A stretch of DNA of 7,969 nucleotides, taken from the NCBI GenBank assembly GCA_900541575.1, contig UQKO01000073.1, positions 1 to 7,969 on the forward strand, given 5' to 3'. This document shows, piece after piece, positions 7,614-7,969 of the stretch. How positions within the stretch are numbered: position 1 is the stretch's first letter; each line of letters begins with the position of its first letter. Source of the DNA: an uncultured Prevotella sp. GTDB taxonomy: Bacteria; Bacteroidota; Bacteroidia; Bacteroidales; Bacteroidaceae. The translations under genes were made by a program, and so were the position numbers. The notes under the pieces are model-generated. The model was given only the letters and a program-made list of their open reading frames with translations. It did no database searches and was not told the DNA's origin.

Positions 7614-7745
7614 ACACGGAATAATTCCTGTTTTAGAGGTATAAAAACACGGAATAATTCCCGATTTAGAGGTATGGAAACACGGAATAGTTCCTGTTTT
7701 ATGGGTGTAAAAACACGGAATAATTCCTATTGCATACTTGTAAAT
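7614..7745 (+). repeat. Four-copy array with exact 33-bp period upstream of the recombinase
   Basis: Four units start at 7614, 7647, 7680 and 7713. Units 2 and 3 each differ from unit 1 at four of 33 positions; unit 4 matches the first 16 bases and then diverges. Each unit opens with acacGGAATAATTCC, whose GGAATAATTCC is a perfect 11-bp palindrome about a central A (one change in unit 3). Palindromic cores at fixed spacing look like repeated binding sites for a dimeric protein. The array ends 63 bases before the recombinase ATG. It differs in sequence from the array at 5295-5426 but shares its period and copy number. Confidence 0.92.
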
Positions 7746-7814
7746 ATCATTTTTTTGTTGCTATTTGTGCACACATAAGCGTTGGTTATCAAATAACTTA
7801 ACTGAAGTTTTCTC

Positions 7815-7834
7815 TAAAGAAAGTCGTTTCTTTA
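7815..7834. other. Perfect 20-bp palindromic hairpin
   Basis: TAAAGAAA (7815-7822) is followed by GTCG and then TTTCTTTA (7827-7834), an 8-bp perfect inverted repeat with a 4-nt centre. It could be a protein-binding site or a weak hairpin. No gene boundary lies next to it, and chance occurrence in AT-rich DNA is possible. Confidence 0.4.
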
Positions 7835-7869
7835 TCTCGCGGGCATGTGGTTGGGAATACTCATCTTAA

Positions 7870-7958
7870 TTTCGGATTTAGCAAGGGCGGGCTGAAAGCC
7901 CAATGGTGCACATAGCCCAGGGCAAGCGAAGCGACACCCTGGGTCAAAGCACGTTCGT
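7870..7958 (-). repeat. Right arm of 89-bp inverted repeat (REP-like extragenic element)
   Basis: This is the inverted partner of 1-89, with five mismatches and no gaps. The hairpin GGGCT (7889-7893) with AGCCC (7897-7901) and the CCCAGGG/CCCTGGG stem are both kept, so the secondary structure is conserved. The outer edge reads ACGTTCGT (7951-7958) and continues as TAGTGACGCCC to the window end. Whether this extension also exists beyond the left arm cannot be seen. Confidence 0.9.
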
Positions 7959-7969
7959 TAGTGACGCCC

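Larger units (their letters stand above)
7551..7969. other. Gene-free right end with array, palindrome and flanking repeat
   Basis: These 419 bases contain no convincing gene. In order they hold the leader of the recombinase gene, the 33-bp-period array (7614-7745), an AT-rich stretch with a small GTTAT/ATAAC inverted repeat (7785-7797), a 20-bp palindrome (7815-7834), and the right 89-bp repeat arm. The minus strand is open from 7760 to 7590 (57 codons) through the array, but it has no ATG. Confidence 0.8.

Noticed and set aside
1..7958. Transposon with 89-bp terminal inverted repeats
   Set aside because: No transposase of a family that uses such ends is encoded, target-site duplications cannot be seen because the left end is cut by the window, and the hairpin-rich repeat looks like a dispersed intergenic element.

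Overview
The window looks like a piece of a Bacteroidales chromosome. The evidence is a susC/susD outer-membrane nutrient-uptake pair, a lipoprotein signal followed by acidic residues, a TATATTTG promoter of the Bacteroidetes TAnnTTTG type, and an Mpi-like serine recombinase. The repeats suggest a Prevotella-like member, but genus cannot be settled from the sequence.

Layout: an 89-bp repeat arm (1-89) is followed by a strong hairpin (148-194) that probably ends the minus-strand susC-susD operon (susD 219-1772, susC 1821-5078). A 388-bp divergent intergenic region (5079-5466) holds a hairpin in the susC leader, a four-copy tandem array with a 33-bp period and a promoter. It leads into a plus-strand AAA+ ATPase of the ATP-binding/DUF4143 class (5467-6786). 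This gene converges on a minus-strand serine recombinase (6945-7550), with a large imperfect inverted repeat between the two stop codons (6821-6929). Upstream of the recombinase, 7551-7969 carries no convincing gene. It holds a second four-copy array, also of exact 33-bp period, a 20-bp palindrome, and the inverted copy (7870-7958) of the 89-bp repeat.

How the parts fit: SusC and SusD should form one TonB-dependent importer at the outer membrane. No glycan-degrading enzyme, regulator or sigma/anti-sigma pair lies beside them here, so the substrate is unknown. The ATPase and the recombinase look like accessory genes. Each is preceded by its own 33-bp-period array; the two arrays differ in sequence but share period, copy number and a CGGAA core. 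This shared design is the most unusual signal in the window. The second is that the whole block lies between two inverted 89-bp repeats (84 of 89 bases matching, no gaps) and encodes a DNA-invertase-like enzyme, so it could invert. Inversion is a hypothesis, not something the sequence proves.
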